Source: Oceanobacillus sp. HTM 045
GTDB taxonomy: Bacteria; Pseudomonadota; Alphaproteobacteria; Rhodobacterales; Rhodobacteraceae
Assembly (NCBI GenBank): GCA_009733745.1
Contig: WNWL01000003.1
Location: 1 to 64,000 of the forward strand
Length of the DNA: 64,000 nucleotides
Reading direction: 5' to 3'
Shown: piece after piece, positions 1 to 8,781 of the stretch
How positions within the stretch are numbered: position 1 is the stretch's first letter
Layout of the letters: each line of letters begins with the position of its first letter
Translations under genes and position numbers: made by a program
Notes under the pieces: generated by a model
The model's input: only the letters and a program-made list of their open reading frames with translations
The model's database searches: none
What the model was told of the DNA's origin: nothing

Positions 1-31
1 CGGCGCTCCCTGCGCCGCCCTCGGGACAGGA

Positions 32-58
32 GCCGGCCCGGAGTTCCGGGCCGGCTTT
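32..58 (+). terminator. Rho-independent terminator of an upstream gene
   Basis: A perfect 10-bp stem (GCCGGCCCGG at 32-41, CCGGGCCGGC at 46-55) closes a 4-nt loop and is followed by TTT. It probably ends a plus-strand transcript that lies mostly outside the window. Confidence 0.75.
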
Positions 59-422
59 CCTGTCGCGCGAACGGCGGGAAAACGGCCCGCGAAAATCCGT
101 GCTCGCGGAGGAGGCCCCAGAAAAGACCACTGCGGCGCCGTGCTGTCGCCAGGGGGCAACCTTGCCGAGTTCCCATCGGATCGCTCATGGTTTTTCATGG
201 AAGCGTCTACCGCCGTCGAGCGCGAAAGCCACGGTAGGCCCCGCCCGACCGACCTTCACGGCCGGTTTCTCAGTCGGCCGGCTATCGCTGCGGTGTTCCG
301 TGGCTGTAGATTGCCAAAGCGCCGCACGGCGGCATCGTCGCCGTTTGTCGGGAGCGACGCGCGCCGGTAGCGTGAGTTGGGTTCCGGGTTCGTATGGTCC
401 TGGCGAAGAACGGGAGTTGGGT

Positions 423-1427
423 TTGAACGGGCAGGAAAGGCGCAAGCTCGCGGCGGTTGCCCGACGTCTCGTCGGGCAAAAGGTGGAACGGATCGAGTTT
501 CCGGGCGGGAAGTCGCGCAAGTCGGTCCGGCTGGTCTTCGCCGGCGGCAAAACGGCGATTGCCACCCAGCGCCGCACTTCTGCCCGTGCCGAGATGGAAG
601 CCAGGGTGATGCGCGTCCTTCGCGAGGGGGGCGCCAGGGTTCCGCGGATCCTCGCGTTCGACGGGTCTCTGCTCATCCAGCAGGACATCGGCACGGCGCG
701 GCTGTCCGAGCTGCTGAACAACGACGATCCGCGCACCGAACAGGTGGCGCGGCTCAACCTGGCGCTGGCCAGCATGGCGGAGGTTCACGAGGCCGCCGCG
801 AAGGCCGGTCTCGCGGCAGAGGTTCCACCGATCGGAGTTGACGACGACTGGATCGGAGGGCTCGTCGCCCGTCCGCGCGAACTTGGAGCGGCCCTGGGTA
901 TCGCCGCGCCGGAGTTCGATGTTGAGGCCGCACAGCGGATGCTTGCAGTGCGCAGGCCCGCCTTCGTCAAATGGGACTCGCGCCCCGGCAACGCGCTGAT
1001 CGGCAGGAACGGGGCCGCCTACTGGTTCGATTGGGAGCATTGCGGCGCGCGGAACGCGCTGGACGACATGGTCTGGCTTCTCGCCGACGAATTCACCCCC
1101 AGCGATCCCGAGACCTCCGACCAGATGCTCGACCGGTACCTCCCGGCGTTCGCCGACGCCTTCGGGATGGACGAGGCGCAAGCCTATTTCAGGACGATGG
1201 CCACCTTTCACTCCTGCGTCCGGCTGGAGCTGATCCTGCGGAAACGCAGCGAGGGATCATGGTGGCGGATGAAGGACTGTTTGAAGGGCGACCGGATCGG
1301 CGTGACACGGCGCTGCGCCCGACGTCTGCTGCGCCGCGCTGGCCGGTGGAGCGGCGAGATCGAGACGCTTGCCCCGCTCGCGAACTGGTTCGCTGAGGTC
1401 AGGGAGATGGTCGACGCGCTCGACTGA
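423..1427 (+). CDS. Aminoglycoside phosphotransferase/choline kinase-like protein
   Basis: This 334-residue protein resembles the APH/choline-kinase fold, which phosphorylates small molecules with ATP. The catalytic-loop region reads KWDSRPGN around residue 183, where the family usually has HGDxxxxN: the Asp and Asn are kept but the His-Gly is replaced. A DWE motif at about residue 203 matches the metal-binding Asp. The upstream frame stays open to 99, but the TTG at 423 follows a GGGAG Shine-Dalgarno at 412-416 and the residues before it look non-coding. The gene is alone between two terminators, so context gives no substrate. The altered catalytic loop could mean changed or lost kinase activity. 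The fold call is fairly sure; the function is unknown. Confidence 0.65.
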   Translation: MNGQERRKLAAVARRLVGQKVERIEFPGGKSRKSVRLVFAGGKTAIATQRRTSARAEMEARVMRVLREGGARVPRILAFDGSLLIQQDIGTARLSELLNNDDPRTEQVARLNLALASMAEVHEAAAKAGLAAEVPPIGVDDDWIGGLVARPRELGAALGIAAPEFDVEAAQRMLAVRRPAFVKWDSRPGNALIGRNGAAYWFDWEHCGARNALDDMVWLLADEFTPSDPETSDQMLDRYLPAFADAFGMDEAQAYFRTMATFHSCVRLELILRKRSEGSWWRMKDCLKGDRIGVTRRCARRLLRRAGRWSGEIETLAPLANWFAEVREMVDALD

Positions 1428-1430
1428 TCG

Positions 1431-1467
1431 CCTCGCCGGCCGGCTGCTGGTTTGCCGGCCGGCGAGG
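1431..1467. terminator. Bidirectional terminator between convergent genes
   Basis: A perfect 14-bp inverted repeat (arms 1431-1444 and 1454-1467, 9-nt loop) sits exactly between the stops of two convergent genes. It lacks a long T tract on the plus side but is strong enough to serve both directions. Confidence 0.75.
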
Positions 1468-1477
1468 ATCCGCATCC

Positions 1478-2404
1478 TCAGAGCGGTGTCTCGAACAGGT
1501 TCTCGACGGTGATCGAGACGAAATCGAATGCGCCGCACTCGTCCGTCACCACCACGTCGAAGTGATAGAACCCGCCGTCGTCGGCCAGGCTCGGATCGAG
1601 CGGCTCGATGTTCGAGACCACGCCCGTTTCGGCATCGACCACGAAGGAATCCGCATCCTCGCCTTCGAGAGTGAACACGAACGTGTCGCTGTCCGGGTCG
1701 AATGCGTTCACGTCCAGGATTGGCCCGGTCGCGTCCCCGATGACGACGAAGAACGTCCCCGCATCGCTCTCCGTTATCTGTGGCGCCTGGTTGTTCGGGT
1801 CGCAAATATCAGGTTCGCAACCGTCTGGACCGCAAGATGGCGGCCCGTCCCCGCAATCTCCGCTGCCCGCCGATGCCGAACCGCTGCCCGAGCCCTTTCC
1901 GGACCCCGAGCTACAGTCGCCCGAGCCGCTGCCCGACCCCTTCTCGCCGGAGCCGCTGCCGGAGCCCTTTTCTCCGGAGCCGCTGCCGGAACCCATCTCG
2001 CCGGAGCCGCTCCCCTTGTGGCCTCCGCCGGAGCCCGAGCCGTCATCGCAGGAACCCTTGCCGCCGGAGCCTGAACCCGAGCCCTTGTCGGCAGAGCCGG
2101 ATCCCTTTTCACCCGACCCCGAGCCGGACCCCTTGCCGCCGGAACCCGAAGCCGAACCGCTACCCGAAGCGTCGTCCCTGGAATGCTTTCCGTCGCCCGA
2201 CCCCGAGCCGTCATACTTGGATGGTTTGCCATCCCCTGAGCCCGAGCCGTCGCGGCGCGCGTACCGATCGCAGCCCGAGCCACTCCCGAACGCCTTGCCA
2301 CCGGAACCGCTGCCTGACCCGGCGCTGTCGCCTCTGAACCAGAAGTGATCGCTACTTTTCCAGGACCAGCCTGACCCACGAAGATAGGCGGACGCAAAGC
2401 TCAT
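1478..2404 (-). CDS. Gly-Ser repeat protein with cadherin-like C-terminal domain
   Basis: This 308-residue protein has three parts. Residues 1-30 are short and hydrophilic with aromatics. About 30-185 is low complexity, built from GSGSG blocks separated by charged pairs such as EK, DK and DG, partly in exact 9-residue repeats. A Cys-rich hinge (DCGDG..CGPDGCEPDICD) leads to a roughly 100-residue cadherin/VCBS-like beta domain containing DxNAFDPDSD and FxFxLEGEDADxFxVDAETG, typical of calcium-binding surface repeats. No Sec or Tat signal is visible, so export, if any, would need another route such as type I secretion. ATG 2404 is preceded by a good GGAGG. The function is not recognised; a surface or matrix protein is an inference. 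Confidence 0.6.
   Translation of the reverse strand: MSFASAYLRGSGWSWKSSDHFWFRGDSAGSGSGSGGKAFGSGSGCDRYARRDGSGSGDGKPSKYDGSGSGDGKHSRDDASGSGSASGSGGKGSGSGSGEKGSGSADKGSGSGSGGKGSCDDGSGSGGGHKGSGSGEMGSGSGSGEKGSGSGSGEKGSGSGSGDCSSGSGKGSGSGSASAGSGDCGDGPPSCGPDGCEPDICDPNNQAPQITESDAGTFFVVIGDATGPILDVNAFDPDSDTFVFTLEGEDADSFVVDAETGVVSNIEPLDPSLADDGGFYHFDVVVTDECGAFDFVSITVENLFETPL
1860..2340 (-). repeat. Low-complexity Gly-Ser coding repeat
   Basis: Degenerate short tandem repeats encode GSGSG units. The cleanest section, about 1925-2010, is a 27-bp (9-codon) repeat coding for EKGSGSGSG-like units. Synonymous and Lys/Asp/Glu variation between units suggests selection on the amino-acid pattern as well as recent slippage. 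Confidence 0.8.
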
Positions 2405-2803
2405 AAGTGCCTCCAACGCTCAACACTAAAAAATTTTCCCCACGCGCATTCCAAGCCATCAGCCCAGATGCCGCAACCTTTTTGTCACATTCTGGCCGCA
2501 ATTTCGCGGTTCGAGGTCTAGAGATGGAATAATTCTCCAACTCTGCGAGCAGCAGGGTTCCGCAGTTCAACCTATGAGGGCTTGCCCAACGAAGAAGCGC
2601 CGATTCGAGACCCGGCCGTACGATCCGGCGTCGGATCAGGCCCCATTTCTCTAATCTTGGGTGTCGAGCGGCGGTCTTTCCGCGAAACTGGGGAGAGAAC
2701 GGTGCAAGCTGCACCACTCTCGCACGGACCTCGCGATGAGCGGGTCAGATCGTCTAGCGCACGTCCAGGTCGACGCGTAGACAGCTGCCGATGAAGATGG
2801 TCG
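2405..2803. other. Non-coding gap between the Gly-Ser gene and dmfA2
   Basis: No convincing gene is seen in these 399 bases. They hold the upstream region of the minus-strand Gly-Ser gene, a small inverted repeat (GGTGCA-AGC-TGCACC at 2701-2715), and GTCTAG hexamers at 2516-2521 and 2752-2757. The hexamer also occurs in the regulatory region of the amide operon. No clear terminator follows dmfA2. Confidence 0.6.
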
Positions 2804-5125
2804 TCAGCGCCACTGCTTCTCTTCCAGCGTCCACCAGCCGCCGGGCAGGGGACCGTCCTTGATGAAGGCGTCGACCACGTTCTTCAGCACCTTCGAGGCG
2901 GTGCCGTTGAAATCCTCGGCGGGGAGCGCCTGCCCGTAGCCGATCGAGCCGGTGGAGAAGACCGCGCCGTTGTTCCAGCTGGTGAAGTAGGTCATGTCGG
3001 CGCGGATGCGGTAGTCGAGCGAGCCGACCATGCCGGCATAGGCGTAGAGGATCTCCTCCGTCACCAGCACGTAATTGTCCGAATGCCCGCCGGAGGATGC
3101 GACGATCTTGGTGTGCGGAGGCGTGCCGAGGGCGAGGTCGTAGCGGTCGATCTCGATGCCGGCCGCACCGCCATAGGCGAGGCCGGAATCGCCGATGATC
3201 TCGCCCTCCACCCCCTCGGTGATCCAGGAGACGGTGCGATGGAACGCATCCGGCATCTTGCGGTAGGGCGCGGCAGTCTCGAAGCCCTCGGAGATCATGC
3301 CGACGGCGGTGAGCTTCTGCGGTGCCCGGCCGCGGTTGCGCCAGAGGCCGGACTTCTCGCCGGTGGAGACGAGATAGTGCTCGCCCGGCTTCGCGGCCCA
3401 GGCCCGCATGCCGCTGTCGAGCTTGCGCACCTCCATGCACCAGGGCGTGTCCTCGGGGAAACCGACGCACCAGTAGTAACCGTTGCCGCCCATGTAGACG
3501 AGCCGGCCGCCCTGCGCGACCCAGTCCTCCTGCGCGTCCAGCATCCGTTCGGAGACGTATTCCGGGTGGGTGCCTGTTAGGATGCAGTTGTAGTCCTTGA
3601 TCGCATCGATCCCTTCGAGGTGCAGGTCCTCGTCGGTGACGAAGTCGCAATCGTAGCCCATCCGGTCGATCCAGGCGACGATGGAGAGGTCGGCCGGGAA
3701 CTGCCAGGTCACGTTCATGCCCGCCATCCGGTACTTCGGGCGCATGTTGATGATCGGGCGCTTGTAGGACGAGAAGCAGACACCCGCCCCGTCCTCATAG
3801 CTGTTGTAGGTCGAGAGCCCAAACTCGCCGTGCTCGTAGGTCTCGATGTCGATGTCGGTGACCACCGGCGGCTGGCCGGTCATCGGCTGGATAATCTGAG
3901 CGTCGAAGGCGAGGGTCTCGTTGGCATAGGCGAGGTAGCTCGCGGTGGGCACGAGGAAGCAGAGCTTCGCCTGCGGTTTCGACGGCCGGACGAAGAAGAC
4001 GATGTATTCCTCCGCCAGCCCGGTGCCGGGGCCGATGCGGAGCCGGATGGCATAGACTCCGCTCTTCAGGTCGGCCGGGATCTCCATCGTCCCGGTGACG
4101 TCCCAGTTGCAGTCGGTGATCGCGTCCGGGTGCAACTCGATCCCGCCGAACTCTTCCGGCGCGAGGCGGAAGCAGTCGTTCTTGCCATTCCAGTTCCAGC
4201 CGGTCATGCCACGGACGGGGTGGTTGTAGCCTTCCGCGTGGAGCTTGTAGGGCCCGGTGTCGATCACCGTGTTGCCGATCCCCTTGTCGGTGTAGCCGGC
4301 GGCGGTGTCCCAATAGGCGAGGAGGCCGCTGGCCGGGGCCTTGCCGGTCTCGCGGCAGTGATCCAGCTCCTCGCGGGTCAGCGGTCGGTCGCTCAGGAAG
4401 GGCCGGTCGACCTTGCCGCAGAGCATGTCGTTGATGAAGTGTCCGCGCGCCTCGTGATGGTCCAGCGCGCCGCCGATCAGGAAGGGAACGTCCTCGCGAT
4501 TGCTCTGGCGGAACCGGAAGGTGGTGCGCACATGCGAGGACAGGGTGTACGGTACCACGGGGCCGAGGAGCGAGTTGTAGCGGTTGAGCACGCCCTCCTG
4601 GTACAGCGTCGCCTCGCCCGTCTCGGCGTTGAAGGAAACGCCGACAAAGTACCAGAGGTGGCGGATCAGCGGCAGCTCGGCGGTGACGTAGTCGATCTCC
4701 TTCCCGTCGCCGACCCAGAACTCGAGGTAGCCGTCCGGGCTGATGCCCATGGCGAAGCCCTCGTTGGTGAGGCAGTCGAACCGCCCCATGATCGTCTGGC
4801 GCTCGCCCTTCTTCGGATGGCTCGGCCAGATGAAGCAGCCCATGGACAGCGAGCCGTCGCATTTCAGGTGCTTCTCCGGGTCGTCGATGCGCAGGAAGTT
4901 GCCGAGCTGGGTGAACTGCTTCTTCACAGCCCAGGTGCCGTTCACCGGGTTGTCGATTTCGCGCTCGATATAACCGGGACCGTCCTTGTGATTGTCGCCG
5001 TGGATGAGCTGGACGAGTTGCACCTCGGCGGTGTCCGCCCCGTCGCAGTTGACGTGGAAGTCGATGCTCTCGCCCTGCTTGACAGAGATCTTGTTCGCGT
5101 AACCGAAGATCTTCTGCTGTGCCAT
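2804..5125 (-). CDS. dmfA2: N,N-dimethylformamidase large (beta) subunit
   Basis: This 773-residue protein has the length and features of the large subunit of dimethylformamidase, which hydrolyses N,N-dimethylformamide to dimethylamine and formate in the cytoplasm. An N-terminal beta-sandwich/lectin-like half (about 1-380) precedes the catalytic half starting at PTASYLAYANE. The Paracoccus enzyme is known to bind mononuclear iron with two Tyr and one Glu. Tyr400, Tyr440 and Glu522 here lie in the matching stretch and are my candidate ligands, by position only. There is no signal peptide. The gene starts 2 bp after the small-subunit gene at the end of a transporter operon. Related small amides remain possible substrates. 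Confidence 0.88.
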   Translation of the reverse strand: MAQQKIFGYANKISVKQGESIDFHVNCDGADTAEVQLVQLIHGDNHKDGPGYIEREIDNPVNGTWAVKKQFTQLGNFLRIDDPEKHLKCDGSLSMGCFIWPSHPKKGERQTIMGRFDCLTNEGFAMGISPDGYLEFWVGDGKEIDYVTAELPLIRHLWYFVGVSFNAETGEATLYQEGVLNRYNSLLGPVVPYTLSSHVRTTFRFRQSNREDVPFLIGGALDHHEARGHFINDMLCGKVDRPFLSDRPLTREELDHCRETGKAPASGLLAYWDTAAGYTDKGIGNTVIDTGPYKLHAEGYNHPVRGMTGWNWNGKNDCFRLAPEEFGGIELHPDAITDCNWDVTGTMEIPADLKSGVYAIRLRIGPGTGLAEEYIVFFVRPSKPQAKLCFLVPTASYLAYANETLAFDAQIIQPMTGQPPVVTDIDIETYEHGEFGLSTYNSYEDGAGVCFSSYKRPIINMRPKYRMAGMNVTWQFPADLSIVAWIDRMGYDCDFVTDEDLHLEGIDAIKDYNCILTGTHPEYVSERMLDAQEDWVAQGGRLVYMGGNGYYWCVGFPEDTPWCMEVRKLDSGMRAWAAKPGEHYLVSTGEKSGLWRNRGRAPQKLTAVGMISEGFETAAPYRKMPDAFHRTVSWITEGVEGEIIGDSGLAYGGAAGIEIDRYDLALGTPPHTKIVASSGGHSDNYVLVTEEILYAYAGMVGSLDYRIRADMTYFTSWNNGAVFSTGSIGYGQALPAEDFNGTASKVLKNVVDAFIKDGPLPGGWWTLEEKQWR

Positions 5126-5127
5126 GC

Positions 5128-5520
5128 CTACTGCTCCATCACGTCTTTTATCTGGCGCAGGAAGATGGCGTGGCGGCCTTCCTCCTGCGTGCGGTAGCCC
5201 GCCTCGCCGGTATCGACCGGCGGGTGGCCGGGCCGTCCGGTCATGCGCATCAGCCGCCAGGTGCCGTCCGGGTCCTGCTTGAGGGCGTACTGCCGGTCGA
5301 TCGGCAGGCGGCGCAGGAAAATCAGCAGCCGCCCGAGCGCCTCGCTTTGGTGGCCGACCGGGTTCTGGCGATGCTCCTCGATCACCTCGTCGGTGACGAC
5401 GCGGCGGAGATAGGCCACCGTCATCGCGTCGAAATGCGCGCGCACCGTGATGTCGCCGTCGGTGCCGGGAAGCTGATCGGGGGTGATCACCTCGTGCCGC
5501 GTCTCTGCCGCCATCGTCAC
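5128..5520 (-). CDS. dmfA1: N,N-dimethylformamidase small (alpha) subunit
   Basis: This 130-residue protein matches the small subunit of dimethylformamidase in size and pattern: an EVIEEHRQNP..HQSEAL helix, then LRRLPIDRQYAL and a C-terminal HAIFLRQIKDVMEQ. In the known enzyme this subunit pairs with the large chain to form a heterotetramer. The gene lies directly before dmfA2 (2-bp gap), and its ATG overlaps the stop of the permease fusion gene by ATGA, so the genes are translationally coupled. It aligns end to end with the C-terminal domain of that permease, making the two domains paralogues. Confidence 0.87.
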   Translation of the reverse strand: MTMAAETRHEVITPDQLPGTDGDITVRAHFDAMTVAYLRRVVTDEVIEEHRQNPVGHQSEALGRLLIFLRRLPIDRQYALKQDPDGTWRLMRMTGRPGHPPVDTGEAGYRTQEEGRHAIFLRQIKDVMEQ

Positions 5521-7187
5521 GACTCCATCAGGTCGTGCACGCGGCGGATGAAGATCGCGTGGTAGGCATCGCCCACATTGTCGTATTCGCGGTCATCGAC
5601 GACGCGGGGCGAGACGCCGCGCTTCCCGGAGAAGGCGATGATCTTGTAGCGGTCCTTCGCGTGGTCGTGGTGGAGGGCGTACTTGTCCTCCATCGGCGCG
5701 CGGCGGAAGTAGTAGCAGACCCGCTCCAGCGCCTCCGAGTGCTGGCCGAGCGGTTGTCGCCGGTGCTCCTCGATGATCTCGGGGCAGATCAGGCCCTTGA
5801 GATAGTCGCGCTGCATCTTGTCGAAGCGGCGGAAGAACAACTCGTCCTTGTCGTCCTGCTCCGTCGCCTCCTCCGGCAGGGCCTCGCCGCCCTTCTCGGA
5901 ACGGATCGAGCGCCACTCGCCGCGCTTCTTGTCGCGCCAGGCGTTGAACTGCTTCTTGATCCCGAAGTAGCCGTTCGAAAGGAACAGCACGACGCCGAGC
6001 ATGATCAGGCCGATGGAAAAGTGCCGGATCGGCCCCCAGTCAATCATCACCTTGTCGAGCACGGTCACGACCAGCGTGCCGAGGATCGCGCCCTCCGCCT
6101 TGCCGATGCCGCCGATGGTGATCATCGCGAGGCCGAGCAGCACGGTGTCGAAGCTGAAGATCTGGAACGCCACGCCGCCGAACTGGGCGGCGTAGAACCC
6201 GCCGATGAAGCCGAGCGCGGCCGAGGTGAGGACGAAGATCGTCACCCGCGCGCGGCGGTAGTCGACGCCGCAGGCCTCCGCGAAAGCCTCGCGCTTCTCC
6301 GGCGCCATGCGCAGGATCCGCCCCAGCCGCTTGCCGTTGATGAAGCGGAACAGGAAGAGCGAGGCGATCATCAGCAGGAACGCGCCGTAGTAGCCGGTGA
6401 GCGACTGCGCGTAGGGCTCCCACTGGTCGGATATGTAGGTATCCGCCCCGTAGAGCCCGCCCGAAGCCGAACCGAACTCGGACGACGTGGTGAAGAAGAC
6501 CCGGCAGAGTTCGTTCAGGCCCAGCGTCAGAAGCGCGTAGTAGAACCCGTCGAGCCGCAGGGCCGGGATCGCGATGATCGCGCCCATCGCCAGCCCCATG
6601 AACGCGCCGATCAGCGGCAGCGTGTACCAGGGCAGCCCCATGTTGGCCGACAGCCAGGTGGTGAGAAAGGCGGCCACCCCCACGACCGCGTAGGAGGCGA
6701 GCGAGAAGATGCTCGCGGTGCCGACGATCAGCGTCCAGCAGACGTTGATCGCTGCGAAGATGCCGAAGATCGCCCCGGCGGAGAGCAGAGTGTTCTCCAT
6801 GCTCTCGGGGAAGAAGAACGGTGCGATGGCCAGCAGGAGCAGGCAGATCGCCCAGTAGACCGGCCGCCGGTCGAGGATCTTCTTCTCGGCCTTCAGGGTC
6901 TTGCGGTTGTAGAGCCCCTTGATGTGCAGCAGGTTCCGCCGCGTCGGCCACCAGCGCCAGCGGTCCCAGAGCTTGGCGCCGTGGGCGGGCCAGACGATGT
7001 AGTGCTTGAGCCGCCCCACCTTGTAGGTCTTCGCCTTGTAGGCGGTGTTCTCGTCCCAGGGCTGGCGCGGGTCGGGCGCCTGGACGGAGGTGACATCGTC
7101 CTGCCCGGCTGTGCCCCAGGGCGTGAGCGGATTGACCCAGGTCGTGGGCGCGAGCTTCGGGCCGGTTTCCGGTGTGGTATCGGTCAT
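5517..7187 (-). CDS. LivM-type ABC permease fused to a dimethylformamidase small-subunit domain
   Basis: This 556-residue protein is an unusual fusion. A hydrophilic N-terminal extension of about 110 residues precedes a LivM/UrtC-type permease of roughly eight to nine membrane segments (about 115-415), including the ALRLDGFYYALLTLGLNELCR loop. A charged linker follows (KKQFNAWRDKKRGEWRS..). Residues about 448-556 then align with the separate DmfA1: EIIEEHRRQPLGQHSEAL against EVIEEHRQNPVGHQSEAL, and AIFIRRVHDLMES against AIFLRQIKDVMEQ. The frame stays open throughout. ATG 7187 overlaps the LivH stop by ATGA. The fused domain should face the cytoplasm, so it could dock the hydrolase on the importer; that role is inference. 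Confidence 0.88.
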   Translation of the reverse strand: MTDTTPETGPKLAPTTWVNPLTPWGTAGQDDVTSVQAPDPRQPWDENTAYKAKTYKVGRLKHYIVWPAHGAKLWDRWRWWPTRRNLLHIKGLYNRKTLKAEKKILDRRPVYWAICLLLLAIAPFFFPESMENTLLSAGAIFGIFAAINVCWTLIVGTASIFSLASYAVVGVAAFLTTWLSANMGLPWYTLPLIGAFMGLAMGAIIAIPALRLDGFYYALLTLGLNELCRVFFTTSSEFGSASGGLYGADTYISDQWEPYAQSLTGYYGAFLLMIASLFLFRFINGKRLGRILRMAPEKREAFAEACGVDYRRARVTIFVLTSAALGFIGGFYAAQFGGVAFQIFSFDTVLLGLAMITIGGIGKAEGAILGTLVVTVLDKVMIDWGPIRHFSIGLIMLGVVLFLSNGYFGIKKQFNAWRDKKRGEWRSIRSEKGGEALPEEATEQDDKDELFFRRFDKMQRDYLKGLICPEIIEEHRRQPLGQHSEALERVCYYFRRAPMEDKYALHHDHAKDRYKIIAFSGKRGVSPRVVDDREYDNVGDAYHAIFIRRVHDLMES

Positions 7188-8065
7188 TGTTCGCGAGCCT
7201 TGTCCAGAAGTCCGGCGATGCCGCGCGGGCGCACGATCAGGATGGTGATGATCACTAGGAACTGGGTGATTAGCACGTATTGCCCGCCGAGGTAGCGCGA
7301 GGTGATCGCCTCCGTCAGGCCGAGGATCACAGCCGCGATTACCGCGCCGGAAACGCTGCCGAGCCCGCCGCAGAGAGCGATGCTGACCCCCTTGATGAGC
7401 GGCGTCAGACCGCTGAAGGGGGCGATGTAGTAGGTCTGCGACAGGAGCACCGCGGCGAGGCCCGCCATGGCCCCGGTCATCGCCATGACGTAGATGCCCG
7501 TGGAGCGGATGCCGATGCCGACGATGGAGGCCGCATGCGGGTTCATCATCATCGCGCGGATTTCCAGCCCGCGCCGGCTGCCGCGCATCCACATTACCAC
7601 CACGATCAGCATGATGATGGAGCAGACGACGATGCCGATCTTGTCGGAGGTCAGCACCGTGCCGAAGATCTTCACGCTCCAGAAGCCGAAGATCTCCGGC
7701 AGCGACTTGGCGCGGGGGCCGAAATACATCAGCAGCGCCTGCGACCCGATCAGGCTGATCGCCAGTGTGCCGATCATGCCGCGCGTGGTGAAGTTCGGCT
7801 TGTCGTGGAGCGGGATGAATACGAGGAGGCAGATCATCACCCCCGCCAGCGCGCCCCCGAGGATGCCTGCCGCGGCGACCACGGCAGGGAACTCGGAGAC
7901 GTTCTCCGCCACCACGTAGGCGCAGTATCCCGCGAAGGAGAAGACGAAGCCGTAGCCGAGGTTTATGAGCCCGAGACTCGACCACGTGATCGACACGGCC
8001 ACGGCCAAGAGCCCGTAGATCGAGGCCACGACGATGGCGTTGATGATGACGAAGGTGATGTCCAT
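7184..8065 (-). CDS. LivH/UrtB-type ABC permease of the amide importer
   Basis: This is a 293-residue inner-membrane permease of the branched-chain amino acid/urea ABC family. It has about eight hydrophobic segments, the GLxNLGYGFVFSFAGYCAY N-terminal segment and the family loop GRRGLEIRAMMMNPHAASIVGI, which contacts the ATPases. It should pair with the LivM fusion to form the translocation pore. It starts 1 bp after the LivF gene and its stop overlaps the LivM start. The substrate is inferred from the co-transcribed dimethylformamidase to be a small amide. Confidence 0.88.
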   Translation of the reverse strand: MDITFVIINAIVVASIYGLLAVAVSITWSSLGLINLGYGFVFSFAGYCAYVVAENVSEFPAVVAAAGILGGALAGVMICLLVFIPLHDKPNFTTRGMIGTLAISLIGSQALLMYFGPRAKSLPEIFGFWSVKIFGTVLTSDKIGIVVCSIIMLIVVVMWMRGSRRGLEIRAMMMNPHAASIVGIGIRSTGIYVMAMTGAMAGLAAVLLSQTYYIAPFSGLTPLIKGVSIALCGGLGSVSGAVIAAVILGLTEAITSRYLGGQYVLITQFLVIITILIVRPRGIAGLLDKAREQ

Positions 8066-8066
8066 C

Positions 8067-8771
8067 TCAGCTCCCGACGCCGAGCGTGGCCGAGGCCTCG
8101 CCCTTCAGCTTGCCGGCGTGCATGCCGATCACCCGGTCGACGCGGCCCTCCAGCAGGGCCACGTTCTGCTCGGCGATGAACATCGCGCTCTCCTTGAGGT
8201 CGAGGGCCAGCAGGGCCTCCATCACGCTCTGGCCGATCTTCGGCGCGAGGCCGAGGGAGGGCTCGTCGACGAGGTAGAGCTTGGCGTCGGTCATCAGCCC
8301 GCGGCCGATGGAGACCATCCGCCGCTCGCCGCCGGATAGACGGCCTACCGGCGTCTTCATCAGCTTGCGGAGCGGCTCGAACAGGTCGAGCACCCGTTCC
8401 TTCCGGGCCTTGCGGTCGCGCCACGCCTCGCGGGTGAAAGCGCCGCTGTCGAGATGCTCTTCCACCGTCAGTCCGGTGAAGATCTCGTCGCCCTGCGGCA
8501 TGATCGCGAGGCCCTTGCGGACGATCTGGTGGGTGTAGCGCCCTGGCCCCTGGCTGCGGGTGCGCCCGATCTGGACGCCGTTGAGCAGGATCGAGCCGCG
8601 CTGCCAGCCGGTGAGCCCGGCGATGGCATAGAGGAGCGTGGTCTTGCCATGGCCGTTCAGCCCGACGATGCCGAGCCGCTCGCCCGGCCGGATCACGAGA
8701 TCAAGGTCGTGGATCACCCTGAGCGGGCCGTACCCGGCGGAGAGACCATCTATCCGGAGAACATCGGTCAT
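8067..8771 (-). CDS. LivF-type ABC ATPase of the amide importer
   Basis: This 234-residue ATPase has a Walker A GLNGHGKTTL, signature LSGGERRM, Walker B LYLVDEPSLGLAP and an H-region near FIAEQNV. EPSxGLAP and AEQN are typical of LivF. Position 5 of the Walker A is His where Ala is usual. It should dimerise with LivG beneath the LivH/LivM pore. The gene lies 10 bp after livG in the same operon. Confidence 0.87.
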   Translation of the reverse strand: MTDVLRIDGLSAGYGPLRVIHDLDLVIRPGERLGIVGLNGHGKTTLLYAIAGLTGWQRGSILLNGVQIGRTRSQGPGRYTHQIVRKGLAIMPQGDEIFTGLTVEEHLDSGAFTREAWRDRKARKERVLDLFEPLRKLMKTPVGRLSGGERRMVSIGRGLMTDAKLYLVDEPSLGLAPKIGQSVMEALLALDLKESAMFIAEQNVALLEGRVDRVIGMHAGKLKGEASATLGVGS

Positions 8772-8781
8772 CCGCGGCCCC

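Noticed and set aside
1608-2348. Pro/Glu-rich plus-strand frame opposite the Gly-Ser gene
   Set aside because: Repeat antisense translation (PEPLPEP) of the GSGSG coding repeat. It has no ribosome site, whereas the minus strand has GGAGG and a folded C-terminal domain.
3620-5197. Long plus-strand open frame opposite dmfA2
   Set aside because: It is a shadow of the strongly biased codons of dmfA2. The translation is Val/Ala/Asp-rich low complexity and has no family features.
5535-7295. 586-codon plus-strand frame opposite the LivM fusion
   Set aside because: Arg/Glu/Asp-rich antisense shadow. The minus-strand frame has clear membrane segments and homology.
7188-7985. N-terminal extension of the LivM fusion into the LivH gene
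   Set aside because: The frame is open, but the extension is an Arg-rich shadow of livH. ATG 7187 with ATGA overlap is the natural start.
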